Source: CAJXVA01 sp963761755 (lineage in GTDB: Bacteria > Myxococcota_A > Polyangia > Nannocystales > Nannocystaceae). From it: 64,000 nt of DNA. This document shows, piece after piece, positions 43,066-52,375 of the stretch (the first letter of the stretch is position 1; each line of letters opens with the position of its first letter). Below the pieces are notes generated by a model. It was not told the DNA's origin. It saw nothing but the letters and a program-made list of their open reading frames with translations, and did not search any database. Both the position numbers and the translations under genes were made by a program. The DNA is taken from positions 1,054,001-1,118,000 of the forward strand of contig CAVXIC010000039.1 of NCBI GenBank assembly GCA_963761755.1. The letters run 5' to 3'.

Positions 43066-43261
43066 CTGATCAGGTAGATGGGGATGTCCTCGGCCGACGA
43101 CCGACAGAGCACCGACCCAGCTCGCGCGACGCGCTGCTGGTTGCGGGGCTCGACGAGCGTCACCTGCACCAGGACCGCGCCTCGGGGGCGAGGGATGACC
43201 GACCGGGGCTGAAGGCGTGCCTCAAGGCGGCTTGCGAGGAGGGCGCGTGTGCTGCGACCGA
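43066..43261 (+). pseudogene. Tn3-type resolvase relic
   Basis: ctgatcaggtagatggggat is a decayed form of the usual LIGYMR opening: Tyr has become TAG and Arg Gly. SSADDRQSTD follows in frame, then a frameshift leads to SRDALLVAGLDERHLHQDRA and SGARDDRPGLKACLKAA, all resolvase signature. Substitutions plus a frameshift show real decay rather than sequencing error. It faces the same way as the fragment at 28096. Confidence 0.75.
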
Positions 43262-43687
43262 GCGGCTTCTCGACGACGCGCCCGGGCTCGACGGCCTCGT
43301 GATGCCGGTGGACGCCTTCGCCACCGGGGCCATGCGGGTGCCGAGGGGTCGGGGCCTCGCGGTGCCCGGCCGCGTGAGGGTGGCCACCTGCCACGATGGC
43401 TCCCGCGCGCGAGGAGCGCCCGGCCCTGACGGCGGCGGACCTGCGGCTCGACACGGTGGCGCGGCTCGGCGTCGATCGCCTCATGGCCGAGGTCGCGGGC
43501 GAGGGAGGCCCCGCGGTCGTGCTCGCGCCGCCGCCGCGCCCCGTGCCCCGCGCCTCAACGGGGATCGAGGGAGACGCCGAGCCTTGGAGGGCGTCGTGCG
43601 GCGGCACCGGGTCGGCGCGCCCGTCGTCGACCGGGCCGCGCGCGCCCCGGGCTTGACCTTGGGCCTCGATCCGCGCCCGCTGCGCGG
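43262..43687. other. Region without recognisable gene
   Basis: 426 bases between the resolvase relic and bciA. Several frames are open because of composition; none has family resemblance. It may include the worn remainder of the resolvase gene or its host transposon. The bciA promoter should be near the end. Confidence 0.45.
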
Positions 43688-44764
43688 ATGACCCACGGGC
43701 CGAGCCTCGACGTCCTCCTCCTCGGCGCCACCGGCACCGCCGGGCGCGGCGCCGCGCGCGGCCTCTCGCGCGCCGGGCACGGCGTCACGGCCGTCCTGCG
43801 CCCCGGATCGCCCGTTCCGTCGGACCTCGTCCGAGCCGAGGTCCTGCGCGCCGAGGTCGCCGCCCCCGGCGCCCTGGCCGCGGCGATCGAAGGCCGCCGC
43901 TTCGACGCGCTCGTCTCCTGCCTGGCCTCGCGCACCGGCGCGCCCCGCGACGCCTGGGCGATCGACCATGCCGCGCATGTCGATGCGCTGCGCTTGGCGG
44001 AGCGTGCCGGCATCGGCCGCTTCGTCCTGGTGTCCGCGATCTGCGTGCAGAGGCCCCGCCTCGCGTTCCAGCACGCCAAGCTGGCCTTCGAGGCCGAGCT
44101 GGCGGCATCGCACGTCGACTGGACCGTCCTGCGCCCCACCACGCTGATGAAGTCGCTGTCGGGCCAGATCGCCCGCGTCCGGCGGGGCCGGCCGTTCCTC
44201 GTCTTCGGCGACGGGCGCCTGACGGCCACCAAGCCCATCTCCGACGACGACCTCGGCGCCTTCCTCGCCGCCTGCCTCGCCGACCCCACGAGGCGGGGCC
44301 GCATCCTGCCCATCGGCGGCCCCGGCCCCGCGCTGACCCCGCGCGAGCAGGCGGGCATCCTCGCCGAGCTTCTCGGCCGCCCCGTGCCCCTGCGCCGCGT
44401 GCCGCCCGCGCTCCTGTCCGGCGCCGCGCGCATGCTGGCGCTTGCGGCACCCCTGCGCGCCCCACTCGCCGAGAAGGCCGAGCTCGCGCGCATCGGGCAC
44501 TACTACGCGACCGAGTCCATGCTCGTCCTCGACCCCGCGACGGGTCGCTACGACGCGGACGCCACCCCCGAGACCGGACGCATCACGCTGCGCGATCACT
44601 ACGCTGCGCTCCTCGAGGGCGGGGATGCGGGCCTGCGCGAGCACGCCGTCTTCGACGCCCCGCGAACGACCGCCCCGTCCGCGCCGGGGCGCCCGACACC
44701 GGGACGCCCGAGGACGACCCCTCGCTCCATCAACGAGACGCCGTGGCCTCGAAGACGGCGCTGA
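43688..44764 (+). CDS. bciA: Divinyl (proto)chlorophyllide 8-vinyl reductase, BciA type
   Basis: BciA reduces the C8 vinyl group of divinyl chlorophyllide with NADPH during bacteriochlorophyll synthesis. The N-terminal Rossmann motif LLLGATGTAGRGAARGLSRA is followed by the diagnostic SCLASRTGAPRDAWAIDHAA, VSAICVQRPRLAFQHAKLAF, RPTTLMKSLSGQIARVRRGR and KPISDDDLGAFLAACL. The family end ARIGHYYATESMLVLDPATG is present. The usual product would stop after about 325 residues near EHAVFD; here the frame runs about 30 residues further into the next gene (low-complexity tail), suggesting loss of the native stop. A GTG-started DUF6880 gene overlaps its end. Confidence 0.83.
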   Translation: MTHGPSLDVLLLGATGTAGRGAARGLSRAGHGVTAVLRPGSPVPSDLVRAEVLRAEVAAPGALAAAIEGRRFDALVSCLASRTGAPRDAWAIDHAAHVDALRLAERAGIGRFVLVSAICVQRPRLAFQHAKLAFEAELAASHVDWTVLRPTTLMKSLSGQIARVRRGRPFLVFGDGRLTATKPISDDDLGAFLAACLADPTRRGRILPIGGPGPALTPREQAGILAELLGRPVPLRRVPPALLSGAARMLALAAPLRAPLAEKAELARIGHYYATESMLVLDPATGRYDADATPETGRITLRDHYAALLEGGDAGLREHAVFDAPRTTAPSAPGRPTPGRPRTTPRSINETPWPRRRR

Positions 44765-46200
44765 ACGCCGCGAACCTCGAGGCGCTCGGCGCCGCGCGCC
44801 TGGCCGAGCTGGCGATGGAGCTGAGCCAGGGCGACGGGGCGGCCCAGCGACGGCTGCGGCTCGAGCTGGCGGCGGGACAGGGCGCGGGCGAGGTGGCCCG
44901 CGCGGTGCGCCGCAGGCTGGGACAGGTGGCCCGCGCGCGGGGCTTCGTGGACTGGTACCGTCGGCGGCCCCTGATCGATGACCTCGACGCGCACCGCTGC
45001 GCGATCGTCGACGACGTCGCGCCGCAGGACCCGAGGGAGGCGCTCGACCTGATGTGGCGCTTCCTCGCGCTCGCGGGTCCGGTGCACGAGCGCTGCGACG
45101 ACAGCGACGGCTTGGTGGGCGATCTGTTCCGCGACGCGCTGGCCGACCTTGGGGAGATCGCGGCCACGGCGCGGCCCGACCCCGAGGGGCTGGCGGAGCA
45201 GACGTTCGCCGCCCTGCAGGACAACGGCTACGCCCAGTACGACGGGCTCGTGGCCGCCCTCGCCCCGGCGCTGGGAGGGCCGGGACTGACCCATCTGGAG
45301 ACCCTCCTCAGGGCGTGGGCGGCGCTGCCGCCAGGAGAGCCCACTGGGGGCGACGGGGCCGCCGAGCGGTGGGGCCTGGGCGCCGACGGGCCGAGCGCGA
45401 AGATCGCTGCGCGAGCGTCGAGGCACAGCGCGGATCGCGCTCGGCGACATCGCCGACGCCCGGGGCGACGCCGACGGCTTCGCGGCGCAGTTCGACGAGG
45501 GCGCGCGCCGGTCGCCGGCGATCGCGGCCGCTATCGCGCAGAGGCTGCTCGGGGCGGGGCGCGCGGCCGACGCGCTGACCGCGCTCGACGGCGCTGAGGT
45601 GAACCGCTGGCTCGAGGCGCCGCCCGAGTGGCACGCGACCCGGCTCGAGGCGCTCGACGCGCTGGGGCGAGGCACCGACGCGCAGGCGGCGCGCTGGGCG
45701 CACTTCGAGGCGGCGCTGTCGGAGGCGGACCTGCAGGGCTACCTCGAGCGCCTGCCCGACTTCGAGGACGTCGAGGCGGAGGATCGGGCGCTCGATCACG
45801 TCGCGCGCCACCGCGACGTCCACGTCGCGCTCGCGATTCCTCGTGCGCTGGCCCGCCATCGACCGCGCGGCCGCGCTGGTGCTCTCGCGCGCCGAGAAGC
45901 TCGACGGCTACGCGTACTGGACGCTGACCCCCGCGGCCGAGGCGCTGGCCGAGCGCCACCCGCTCGCGGCTACGCTGTGCCTTGCGCGCCATGATCGGAT
46001 TCACGCTGCGCGAGGCCCGCTCGAGCCGCTACCGCCACGCAGCGCGCCACCTCGTGGAGTGCGCCGAGCTCGCCTCTCGGATCGCCGAGTGGGGCGCGGT
46101 CGTGCCCCATGAGCTCTACCTCGCCGGGCTGCGGACGACCCACGGCCGCAAGGCGGGCTTCTGGGCTGCGGTCGAGGAGGCGGAGGGGCGACAGGGGTGA
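44743..46200 (+). pseudogene. DUF6880-family protein, frameshifted several times
   Basis: Starting at GTG 44743, ASKTALNAANLEALGAARLA and ALDLMWRFLALAGPVHERCD match a conserved alphaproteobacterial family (DUF6880) of unknown function, normally about 480 residues of helical repeats. The frame breaks near 45415; SRRIALGDIADARGDADGFA-like sequence continues in another frame to 45835, then shifts at 45838 (FLVRWPAIDRAAALVLSRAE), and again near 45980 (RAMIGFTLREARSSRYRHAA) to the TGA at 46200. Three or more single-base shifts are needed. The whole family length is present, so the damage is recent or technical. Confidence 0.72.
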
Positions 46201-46336
46201 GGGTACGTGCAGCGCGAGGACAGCCGCCGCATCTTCGCCTCGCCGTCCGGTTGCCCGTCGCCCAGGAACTGCCCCGCGATCAGTCGTCCGATCCCATGCC
46301 GGTGGGCGGCGACCGCGGGGCGCGGGGTCGGCGCCC

Positions 46337-46516
46337 CTACTTGTCGCCGGACAGCTTGTCCTTCGCGTCGCCGACGCCCTTCTGCACCTTGCCCTCGACC
46401 TGATCGCCCTGACCGTCGCGCTTCATGTCGTCGTTGCCGATCGCGCCGCCGACCTCCTCCTTGACCTTGCCGCCGATGTCCTTGCCCTTGCCCTCGGTCT
46501 GATCGCTGTTCGCCAT
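46337..46516 (-). CDS. CsbD-family stress protein
   Basis: 59 residues starting at the ATG at 46516 behind a strong aggagg ribosome site. The Gly-Lys-Glu-Asp-rich repeats (KGKDIGGKVKEEVGGAIGND) and the full length match CsbD/YjbJ, a small hydrophilic protein induced by general stress. The exact role is unknown. It is monocistronic. A longer frame upstream is not supported. Confidence 0.88.
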   Translation of the reverse strand: MANSDQTEGKGKDIGGKVKEEVGGAIGNDDMKRDGQGDQVEGKVQKGVGDAKDKLSGDK

Positions 46517-46528
46517 GTCGAAGCTCCT

Positions 46529-46553
46529 CCTGGTTGATCTAGAGAGAACCAGG
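46529..46553 (-). promoter_or_regulatory. Inverted repeat overlapping the csbD ribosome site
   Basis: cctggtt and aaccagg are perfect 7-base arms spaced by 11 bases. On the minus strand the arm nearest the gene merges into the Shine-Dalgarno sequence (aggagg), so folding of the mRNA would hide it; alternatively it is a protein-binding operator. Confidence 0.4.
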
Positions 46554-47046
46554 GATGCGACCTGCCGGTTCCCATCGGGCCACGGGATCGCCCGACCGCG
46601 TGCATCGCCACACCGGTCCGGATGCCGGGACCCGATCCGTCCCGGACCACGGCTCTCCGGCGCTTCTGGCCTGAAGGGGAGGGCACCGTGAAGCGGATCA
46701 GGTGGACGCCGATCCCGCTCCCTCGGCGTGGCGTGACACCGGGCCTCGCCTCGCGGCGAGCGCTCCGCCCCTCGCGGCCGCGATCGAACGCCCCCGAGCA
46801 CGGATGCCCGGGCACTCGAGGTGATCTCACAGCCCCGTCCGACCTCCGCGTGTCCGTCTACCCGTCCGGCAATCAAGCCGTCCGCCTTCCCGTTGGGGAG
46901 CGGGGTTGCTGGACAGCCTTGGGCGCGGCCAAGAAACGAGGGGGAAGCGGACAGGCGACGGGCAAAGTACCCGCTTGAGGGTGACGAGGCGTCGAGGACT
47001 GCCATTCCCAGAACCCCGAAGAGGTCCGAAGCGGACCAACCCAGTC
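46554..47046. other. Intergenic region between csbD and nagA
   Basis: 493 bases with no convincing gene on either strand. It separates two gene sets facing the same way (csbD leftwards, nagA leftwards), so the csbD promoter and the end of the sialic acid operon must lie here. No canonical terminator hairpin was identified. Confidence 0.45.
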
Positions 47047-48234
47047 CTAATCGACGGGAGCTCCATCGCGTCCTGCGAAACGCGCGCCGTCGACGATAAC
47101 CTCGGCGACCTCAATGCCCTGTGTCAGACAGGTGAGTGTTGCCGGACCGCCCGGAACGATCGTGCCGGTTCCATCGACCCGGCCCAAGGCCTGTGCAGGA
47201 TTGCGCGTCAGAAGCCGAAGGGCGGCGGGCAGTTCGATCCCGACATGCTCGAGCACGTTGCGAAGGCTCTGGACGAGGCTGACATGAGCGCCGGCAAGGC
47301 GGCCGGTCGCGTCGGTGAGGCGCCCGTCGCGCAGCTCGATCGGGCATCCGTGAAGCTCGAAGGAATTGGCGCTTCCCGCGAGGGTCAGCATCGCATCGGT
47401 CACGAGGCAGACGCGGTCCGGCATCAGTCGCAGAGCCGTCGCCACGTTGCGCCAGTCCACGTGATGACCGTCAACGATCAATCCGGCGAAGAGCCGCTTC
47501 GAGGCGAAGACCGCGCCGACGACGCCCGGCTCGCGCCCCGTCATCTGGCTCATCGCGTTGAAGAGATGGGTCACGCCGACGAGGCCTTCGGCCTCGGCGC
47601 GGGCGATCTGGTCCGCGCTCGCCGCCGTATGTCCGGCGAAGACCCGCAATCCGGCCCCTGCGAGCCGCGCGAGGGCACCGGCGGGCAACTCCTCGGGGGC
47701 GAGCGTCAGCAGGATCGTCCCGACCTCGGCGGCGATCAGCCGGTCCAAATCCTCAACCTCGAGGGGTCTGATCGCGTCCGGGTCATGGATGCCGGGCCGG
47801 TCGGGCGACAGGAACGGCCCCTCGAGATGCAGGCCGAGAATGCCCGGGACGCCGTCGGCGATGGCGGCTCGGACCGCTGCGATCGCCCGGAGGTAGTCGC
47901 ACCCCTGCGACGTGATGAAGGTGGGAAGGATGCCGGCCGTGCCGCCCATCCGCGCGCCCTGCGCGATCCGCGCCAGGGCCGCAGGCGTGGGATCGAAGTT
48001 GAACTGGGTGTCCGCCGCGCCGTTTATCTGGAGGTCGATGAAGCCCGGCGCGACCAGATCGTGCTCGGTGAGGCCGGCGTCACCTGCTTCGCGAGCGGTG
48101 GCCGGACGCAACGCGGAGATGCGGCCCGCCTCGATCTCGATCACGACGTCGGATCGCAGCGTGTCGCCGAGGCCGTCGTAGAGCCTGCGGGCGAGGATTC
48201 GCGTCGACCCGCCGGTGGCGTCAGTCGAAGGCAC
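47047..48234 (-). CDS. nagA: N-acetylglucosamine-6-phosphate deacetylase
   Basis: 395 residues. NagA removes acetate from GlcNAc-6-phosphate. Amidohydrolase motifs: GFIDLQINGAADTQFNFDPT, the metal-binding Glu in LGLHLEGPFLSP, HLFNAMSQM and the catalytic Asp in CLVTDAMLTLAG. It is the last gene of the sialic acid operon and overlaps nagB by 14 bases. The frame is intact. Confidence 0.94.
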   Translation of the reverse strand: MPSTDATGGSTRILARRLYDGLGDTLRSDVVIEIEAGRISALRPATAREAGDAGLTEHDLVAPGFIDLQINGAADTQFNFDPTPAALARIAQGARMGGTAGILPTFITSQGCDYLRAIAAVRAAIADGVPGILGLHLEGPFLSPDRPGIHDPDAIRPLEVEDLDRLIAAEVGTILLTLAPEELPAGALARLAGAGLRVFAGHTAASADQIARAEAEGLVGVTHLFNAMSQMTGREPGVVGAVFASKRLFAGLIVDGHHVDWRNVATALRLMPDRVCLVTDAMLTLAGSANSFELHGCPIELRDGRLTDATGRLAGAHVSLVQSLRNVLEHVGIELPAALRLLTRNPAQALGRVDGTGTIVPGGPATLTCLTQGIEVAEVIVDGARFAGRDGAPVD

Positions 48235-49003
48235 TGTCCCGACCTCCCGGATGGACCGTCTCGTAATAGGACCGGAGCGTCAGCGACGCCGCGGCCTTGC
48301 CGTCGAGGATGATCGTCGCATCCGGATGGAGCTGGAGCGCGGAGGCCGGACAGGCCGCGCTGAGCGGGCCCTCCACCATGCGCGCGACCGCCTCCGCCTT
48401 GGCCTCGCCCGTCGCCAGAAGAAGCGTGGCGCGCGCCTCCAAGATGGTCGCCACGCCGATCGTGATGGCGTAGCGCGGGGTCTCGTCGAAAGACGAGAAG
48501 TAACGTTGGTTGGCGCGCCTCGTGTCGTCAGTCAGCGTCTTGATCCGCGTCCGCGAGCCGAGGCTGGCTGTGGGCTCGTTGAAGCCGATGTGCCCGTTGC
48601 GACCGATGCCGAGGATCTGCAGGTCGATCCCGCCAGCCGCCGCGATGCGCGCCTCGTAGGCCTCGGCTTCGACCTGCGGGTCCGGGCTGTCGCCTCGTGG
48701 CAGGTGGGTGCGGACAGGGTCGAGATCGACCCGGTCGAAGAACGCCTCGCGCATGTATCGGTGGTAGGAGCATGGGTGATCCGGCGACAAGCCCACGTAT
48801 TCGTCGAGGTTGAACGTGACCGCCCGTCCGAAGGAGAGGCCGTCCGCCTCGTGCCGCGCCACGAGATCGTCGTAGAAGGGCAGCATCGTCCCCCCCGTGG
48901 CGAGGCCGAGCACGGTGTCGGGACGCGCGCGCAGGCTTCGCGATACGATGTCGCCCGCACGCGCGATCGCAGCCGGAGCGTCGTGGAGGATCAGCACCTT
49001 CAC
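48221..49003 (-). CDS. nagB: Glucosamine-6-phosphate deaminase
   Basis: 260 residues. NagB converts glucosamine-6-phosphate to fructose-6-phosphate and ammonia, the entry into glycolysis. Motifs: TVLGLATGGTMLPFYDDLVA (phosphate loop), FNLDEYVGLSPDHPCSYHRY (catalytic Asp) and the signature GIGRNGHIGFNEP with the ring-opening His. The start overlaps nanK by 4 bases and the end overlaps nagA, so all four sugar genes are coupled. Confidence 0.95.
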   Translation of the reverse strand: MKVLILHDAPAAIARAGDIVSRSLRARPDTVLGLATGGTMLPFYDDLVARHEADGLSFGRAVTFNLDEYVGLSPDHPCSYHRYMREAFFDRVDLDPVRTHLPRGDSPDPQVEAEAYEARIAAAGGIDLQILGIGRNGHIGFNEPTASLGSRTRIKTLTDDTRRANQRYFSSFDETPRYAITIGVATILEARATLLLATGEAKAEAVARMVEGPLSAACPASALQLHPDATIILDGKAAASLTLRSYYETVHPGGRDSAFD

Positions 49004-49908
49004 GGGATCGCCCTCTCCTTATGTGCCGCCAGCGCCCCGATCAGCGGCGCGTCGTGGCCGAGCTCCGCCGCGACCACGCGCGGTCGGAACAGCTCGGGCT
49101 CCCGTTCCAGTGCTGACCGCACGCGGTCGAGATAGCCGGGAGCGAGGCCGATGCCGCCGCCGATGGCCACGGCGTCGAGCCCGAGGATCGCGGCGAGATC
49201 CGCGATCAGCGTGCCCACGGCCTCGGCCGACCGGGCGACGATGCGGTCCGCCCAGGCCGCACCGGCCGTGGCGGCGTCGAAGACCGCGCGTGCGTGGGCG
49301 ACGGGGTGTCCCGCCGCCTTCGCCGCGGACGCGATCGCCCGCCCGGCGGCCACGCCCTCCACCGTTCCCGTCCTCCCGCTGCCGCAAGGGCCGCCCGCAT
49401 GGCGGCCGGAGACGAAGCCCACATGACCCGCAAGGCCGTTCGCGCTCTGCAGAAGGCGCCCGCCCATGACGAGACCCCCGCCGACGCCGGTGGAGACCGT
49501 CAGATAGGCGAAGCTCCCGCTGCCGCGCCCGGCACCGAAGCGCGCCTCCGCGAGCGCTGCCGCGGCGGCGTCGTTGAGGCATGTCGCCGAGCCGACATCG
49601 CGGCCGAGCGCGTCCGCCAGCGGGAAGCCCGCGATGGCGGGCAACGTGCCCGGATTGACCGCGTGCCATCGGCCCGCCTCGTCGATCCGGCCCGCCACCC
49701 CCACTCCGAGCGGCGCGTTCCGCCGATGGCCCAGCCGGACGAGCAGGCCGGCCATCGCGGCGATCTGCGCTTCGGGTCCCGCGTCGGCGTCGGTCGGCGA
49801 CGACAGTCGCTCGGCCACGGCGCCCCGTTCGATCCGGGCGGCGGCGAGCTTCGTGCCGCCCAGATCGACGGCGAAGCCGTCGAGACTTCCCCGCTCGACG
49901 CCGGTCAT
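49000..49908 (-). CDS. nanK: ROK-family kinase, likely N-acetylmannosamine kinase
   Basis: 302 residues. Phosphorylates ManNAc to ManNAc-6-phosphate with ATP. The ROK phosphate motif VDLGGTKLAAARI, LNDAAAAALAEARFGAGRGS and STGVGGGLVMGGRLL are clear, with the sugar-binding GHVGFV region. The usual zinc-binding cysteine cluster (CxCGxxGC) is degenerate here, read as GPCGSGRTGTVEG, as in some NanK proteins. Placement between nanE and nagB favours the mannosamine substrate over glucose or GlcNAc. Coupled by 4-base overlaps on both sides. Confidence 0.87.
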   Translation of the reverse strand: MTGVERGSLDGFAVDLGGTKLAAARIERGAVAERLSSPTDADAGPEAQIAAMAGLLVRLGHRRNAPLGVGVAGRIDEAGRWHAVNPGTLPAIAGFPLADALGRDVGSATCLNDAAAAALAEARFGAGRGSGSFAYLTVSTGVGGGLVMGGRLLQSANGLAGHVGFVSGRHAGGPCGSGRTGTVEGVAAGRAIASAAKAAGHPVAHARAVFDAATAGAAWADRIVARSAEAVGTLIADLAAILGLDAVAIGGGIGLAPGYLDRVRSALEREPELFRPRVVAAELGHDAPLIGALAAHKERAIP

Positions 49909-50597
49909 CCACGGCGGCCCGCGCCCTCGGCGACGGCCCGCCGGAACCAGCCGGTCACGTGCTCGAGCCGGGTCAGCGCCGTACCCACGGTCACCGCATC
50001 CGCACCCGCCGCGATCGCCTGCGCCGCGAGGTCGGGCGTGTTCACGCGACCCTCTGCCATGACGAAGGCGCCCAGATCGCGGAACGCCGCGATCAGGTCG
50101 AGATCGACCCCGTCGCCCCGCCCCGCCGTCGCGTTGGTGTAGCCGGACAGGGTCGTCCCCAGGATCGCCGCCCCGTCGGCCAGCGCGCGGCGTCCGTCCT
50201 CCGGCGCAGCGCAGTCCGCCATGGCGAGGCGCCCGGCCTGCCGGATCGCCGAGACGAGGGCGGAGGTGGTCTCAGGCCGGGCGCGGTCCGTCGCGTCGTA
50301 GGCGACGATGTCGGCGCCCGCCGCCGCCAGGGCGCGGACGTCCTCGGCATAGGGCGTGATGCGGACCGGGCTGTCCGGCAGGTCGCGCTTGAGGATCGCG
50401 ATGATCGGGACCCCGACGGCCCCGCGGATAGCCGAGACGTTCGCCACCCCCTCGATCCGCAGCCCGGCCGCACCGCCTGCGACCGCCGCCGCCGCCATCG
50501 CGGCCACGATGTCGGGCCGGTCCATCGGTCCGTCGTCGACGGGCTGGCAGGACACGACGAGGCCGCCGCGCAACGTCTCGAGAGCATCCATCGCCAT
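49905..50597 (-). CDS. nanE: N-acetylmannosamine-6-phosphate 2-epimerase
   Basis: 230 residues from the ATG at 50597 (an ATG at 50591 is possible). NanE epimerises ManNAc-6-phosphate to GlcNAc-6-phosphate. TIM-barrel motifs: GLVVSCQPVDDGPMDRPDIV, the catalytic Lys in IIAILKRDLPDSPVRITPYA, and the Glu in VMAEGRVNTPDLAAQAIAAG with AVTVGTALTR phosphate binding. The start overlaps the siaM stop (TGATG). Intact. Confidence 0.94.
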   Translation of the reverse strand: MAMDALETLRGGLVVSCQPVDDGPMDRPDIVAAMAAAAVAGGAAGLRIEGVANVSAIRGAVGVPIIAILKRDLPDSPVRITPYAEDVRALAAAGADIVAYDATDRARPETTSALVSAIRQAGRLAMADCAAPEDGRRALADGAAILGTTLSGYTNATAGRGDGVDLDLIAAFRDLGAFVMAEGRVNTPDLAAQAIAAGADAVTVGTALTRLEHVTGWFRRAVAEGAGRRG

Positions 50598-51871
50598 CAG
50601 TCCATCAGGCTCGGCAGGCCGGTGACGAGGATCGGGAAGGCGCAGATGAGGAACAGCACGACCAAGGGCGGGACGAGCCAGGGCAGGATCGCCCGCGCGA
50701 GCCGCTGATACGGGATGCCCCCAACCTGGGCCACGACGAACAGCGCCATGCCCATCGGCGGCGTCAGGATCGAGATCATCAGGTTGAGGATCACGATGAT
50801 CCCGAAGTGGACCGGATCGACGCCGAAGCCCATGGCGACCGGCACGAGGATCGGCACCACCACGAGCAGGATCACGAGGCTCTCGATGAAGCAGCCGAGA
50901 ACGAAGATCATCAGGTTGACGGCGATGAGGAAGGTGATCGGCCCGCTGGCGATGTCGAGGAAGACCGACGCGATCTGCTGCGGCGCCTGCTCGCGCGCCA
51001 TGATGAAGCTCAAGAGGCCCACCCCGGCGACGATGGTGGCGATGGAGGCCGAGGTCACGGTCGTGTCGTAGATCGCGTCCCAGAGCCGGCGCAGCGTCAG
51101 CTCGCGGTAGAAGATGAGGTCGATCGCGATCGCGTAGAGCACCGTCACCGCAGCCGCCTCCGTGGGGGAGAACAGGCCGGAGAAGATGCCACCGACGATC
51201 ACCACCGGCGTCAGCAGCGCGGGCAGCGACTTGACGAACAGCGTGCCGACCTCGCCTGCGCTGCGGCGCGGGTCGCACGGATAGTCGCGGCGCTTGGCGA
51301 TGAACCAGACCATCACCATCAGCGCCGCCGCGCAGAGCACGCCCGGAACGATGCCGCCGAGGAAGAGCTTGCCGATCGAGACGTTGGCGATCACCCCGTA
51401 GAGCACCATGGTGATCGAGGGCGGCACCAGAGGCCCGATCATCGAGGAGGCGGCGGTGACGGCGCCCGCGAACTCGTCGTCGTAGCCCGCCTCCCGCATC
51501 GCCTCGATCTCCATCTTGCCCAAGCCCCCCGCATCGGCGAGCGCGGAGCCGGACATGCCCGAGAAGAACAGCGAGGCCAGCACGTTGACATGGCCGAGGC
51601 CGCCGGTGATGTGGCCGACGAGGCTGCGGGCGAAGCCGAACAGATGGTTGGTGATCCCGGCCGAGTTCAGCACCCCCGCCGCGAGGATGAAGAGCGGCAC
51701 CGCGAGCAGCGGGAAGCTGTTGAGCTGGTCCACCATCCGCTGCACGGCGAAGCTGATCCCCATGCCGGTCCAGTAGAAGTAGCCCATCGAGACGAAGATC
51801 ATCGCGATCCCGATCGGCACGCCTATCAGAACGAAGACGAGCCAGAGGATGCCGACGGTCGCGAGGATCAC
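50597..51871 (-). CDS. siaM: Sialic acid TRAP transporter large permease (DctM type)
   Basis: 424 residues from GTG 51871. About twelve hydrophobic helices with DctM signatures: FPLLAVPLFILAAGVLNSAG, FFSGMSGSALADAGGLGKME, SSMIGPLVPPSITMVLYGVI and the C-terminal ISILTPPMGMALFVVAQVGG. It moves sialic acid with Na+ in partnership with the small subunit. Overlaps siaQ by 4 bases (GTGA). A longer frame reaching 52048 is antisense to siaQ and not used. Confidence 0.92.
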   Translation of the reverse strand: MILATVGILWLVFVLIGVPIGIAMIFVSMGYFYWTGMGISFAVQRMVDQLNSFPLLAVPLFILAAGVLNSAGITNHLFGFARSLVGHITGGLGHVNVLASLFFSGMSGSALADAGGLGKMEIEAMREAGYDDEFAGAVTAASSMIGPLVPPSITMVLYGVIANVSIGKLFLGGIVPGVLCAAALMVMVWFIAKRRDYPCDPRRSAGEVGTLFVKSLPALLTPVVIVGGIFSGLFSPTEAAAVTVLYAIAIDLIFYRELTLRRLWDAIYDTTVTSASIATIVAGVGLLSFIMAREQAPQQIASVFLDIASGPITFLIAVNLMIFVLGCFIESLVILLVVVPILVPVAMGFGVDPVHFGIIVILNLMISILTPPMGMALFVVAQVGGIPYQRLARAILPWLVPPLVVLFLICAFPILVTGLPSLMD

Positions 51872-52347
51872 AGCGACGGCTCCCGATGGACGGACAGGTC
51901 GCGGCGGCCGAGCAGGCGGCGGACGATCCGGAAGATGATGAGGAACGAGGCAATGAACGCCGAGGCGTAGAGCAGCGCGTCCGTCGTGGGCAGCGTGACG
52001 GTGGCGTTGTTCCAGGTGCGCAGGACGGTCTCGTAGCCGATCCAGCACAGGTGTCCCATGATCCCCAGATAGACGAGGTCGATCACCGTGTAGAGCACAC
52101 GGCGCGCCCTGTCGGGCAGCATCTCGGCGAGGAACGCCATCCTGAGCTGGCCGTCCTGCCGCTCGACCTCGGCGATGGCGACGAAGGCCATCCAGACCCA
52201 GAGCCAGCGCGCCGCCTCCTCGGTCCAGACCGGGCCCAGAAAGAGCGGGGTGCGCCCGAAGACCTGCACCAGCACCACGCCGATCAGCGCGATGAAGAGG
52301 ACCGAGGCGACGATGCCCTCGGGGCTGTACCTGCGCTTGCCGTCCAT
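51868..52347 (-). CDS. siaQ: Sialic acid TRAP transporter small permease (DctQ type)
   Basis: 159 residues. Four predicted helices with the DctQ pattern: VASVLFIALIGVVLVQVFGR, GPVWTEEAARWLWVWMAFVA, and the polar segment MAFLAEMLPDRARRVLYTVI. It stabilises and activates SiaM. Its coding sequence ends overlapping siaM. It is preceded by a strong hairpin in the 63-base gap behind siaP. Confidence 0.9.
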   Translation of the reverse strand: MDGKRRYSPEGIVASVLFIALIGVVLVQVFGRTPLFLGPVWTEEAARWLWVWMAFVAIAEVERQDGQLRMAFLAEMLPDRARRVLYTVIDLVYLGIMGHLCWIGYETVLRTWNNATVTLPTTDALLYASAFIASFLIIFRIVRRLLGRRDLSVHREPSL

Positions 52348-52375
52348 CCCGTATCCCCCCAGGTCGCCGTCAGGT

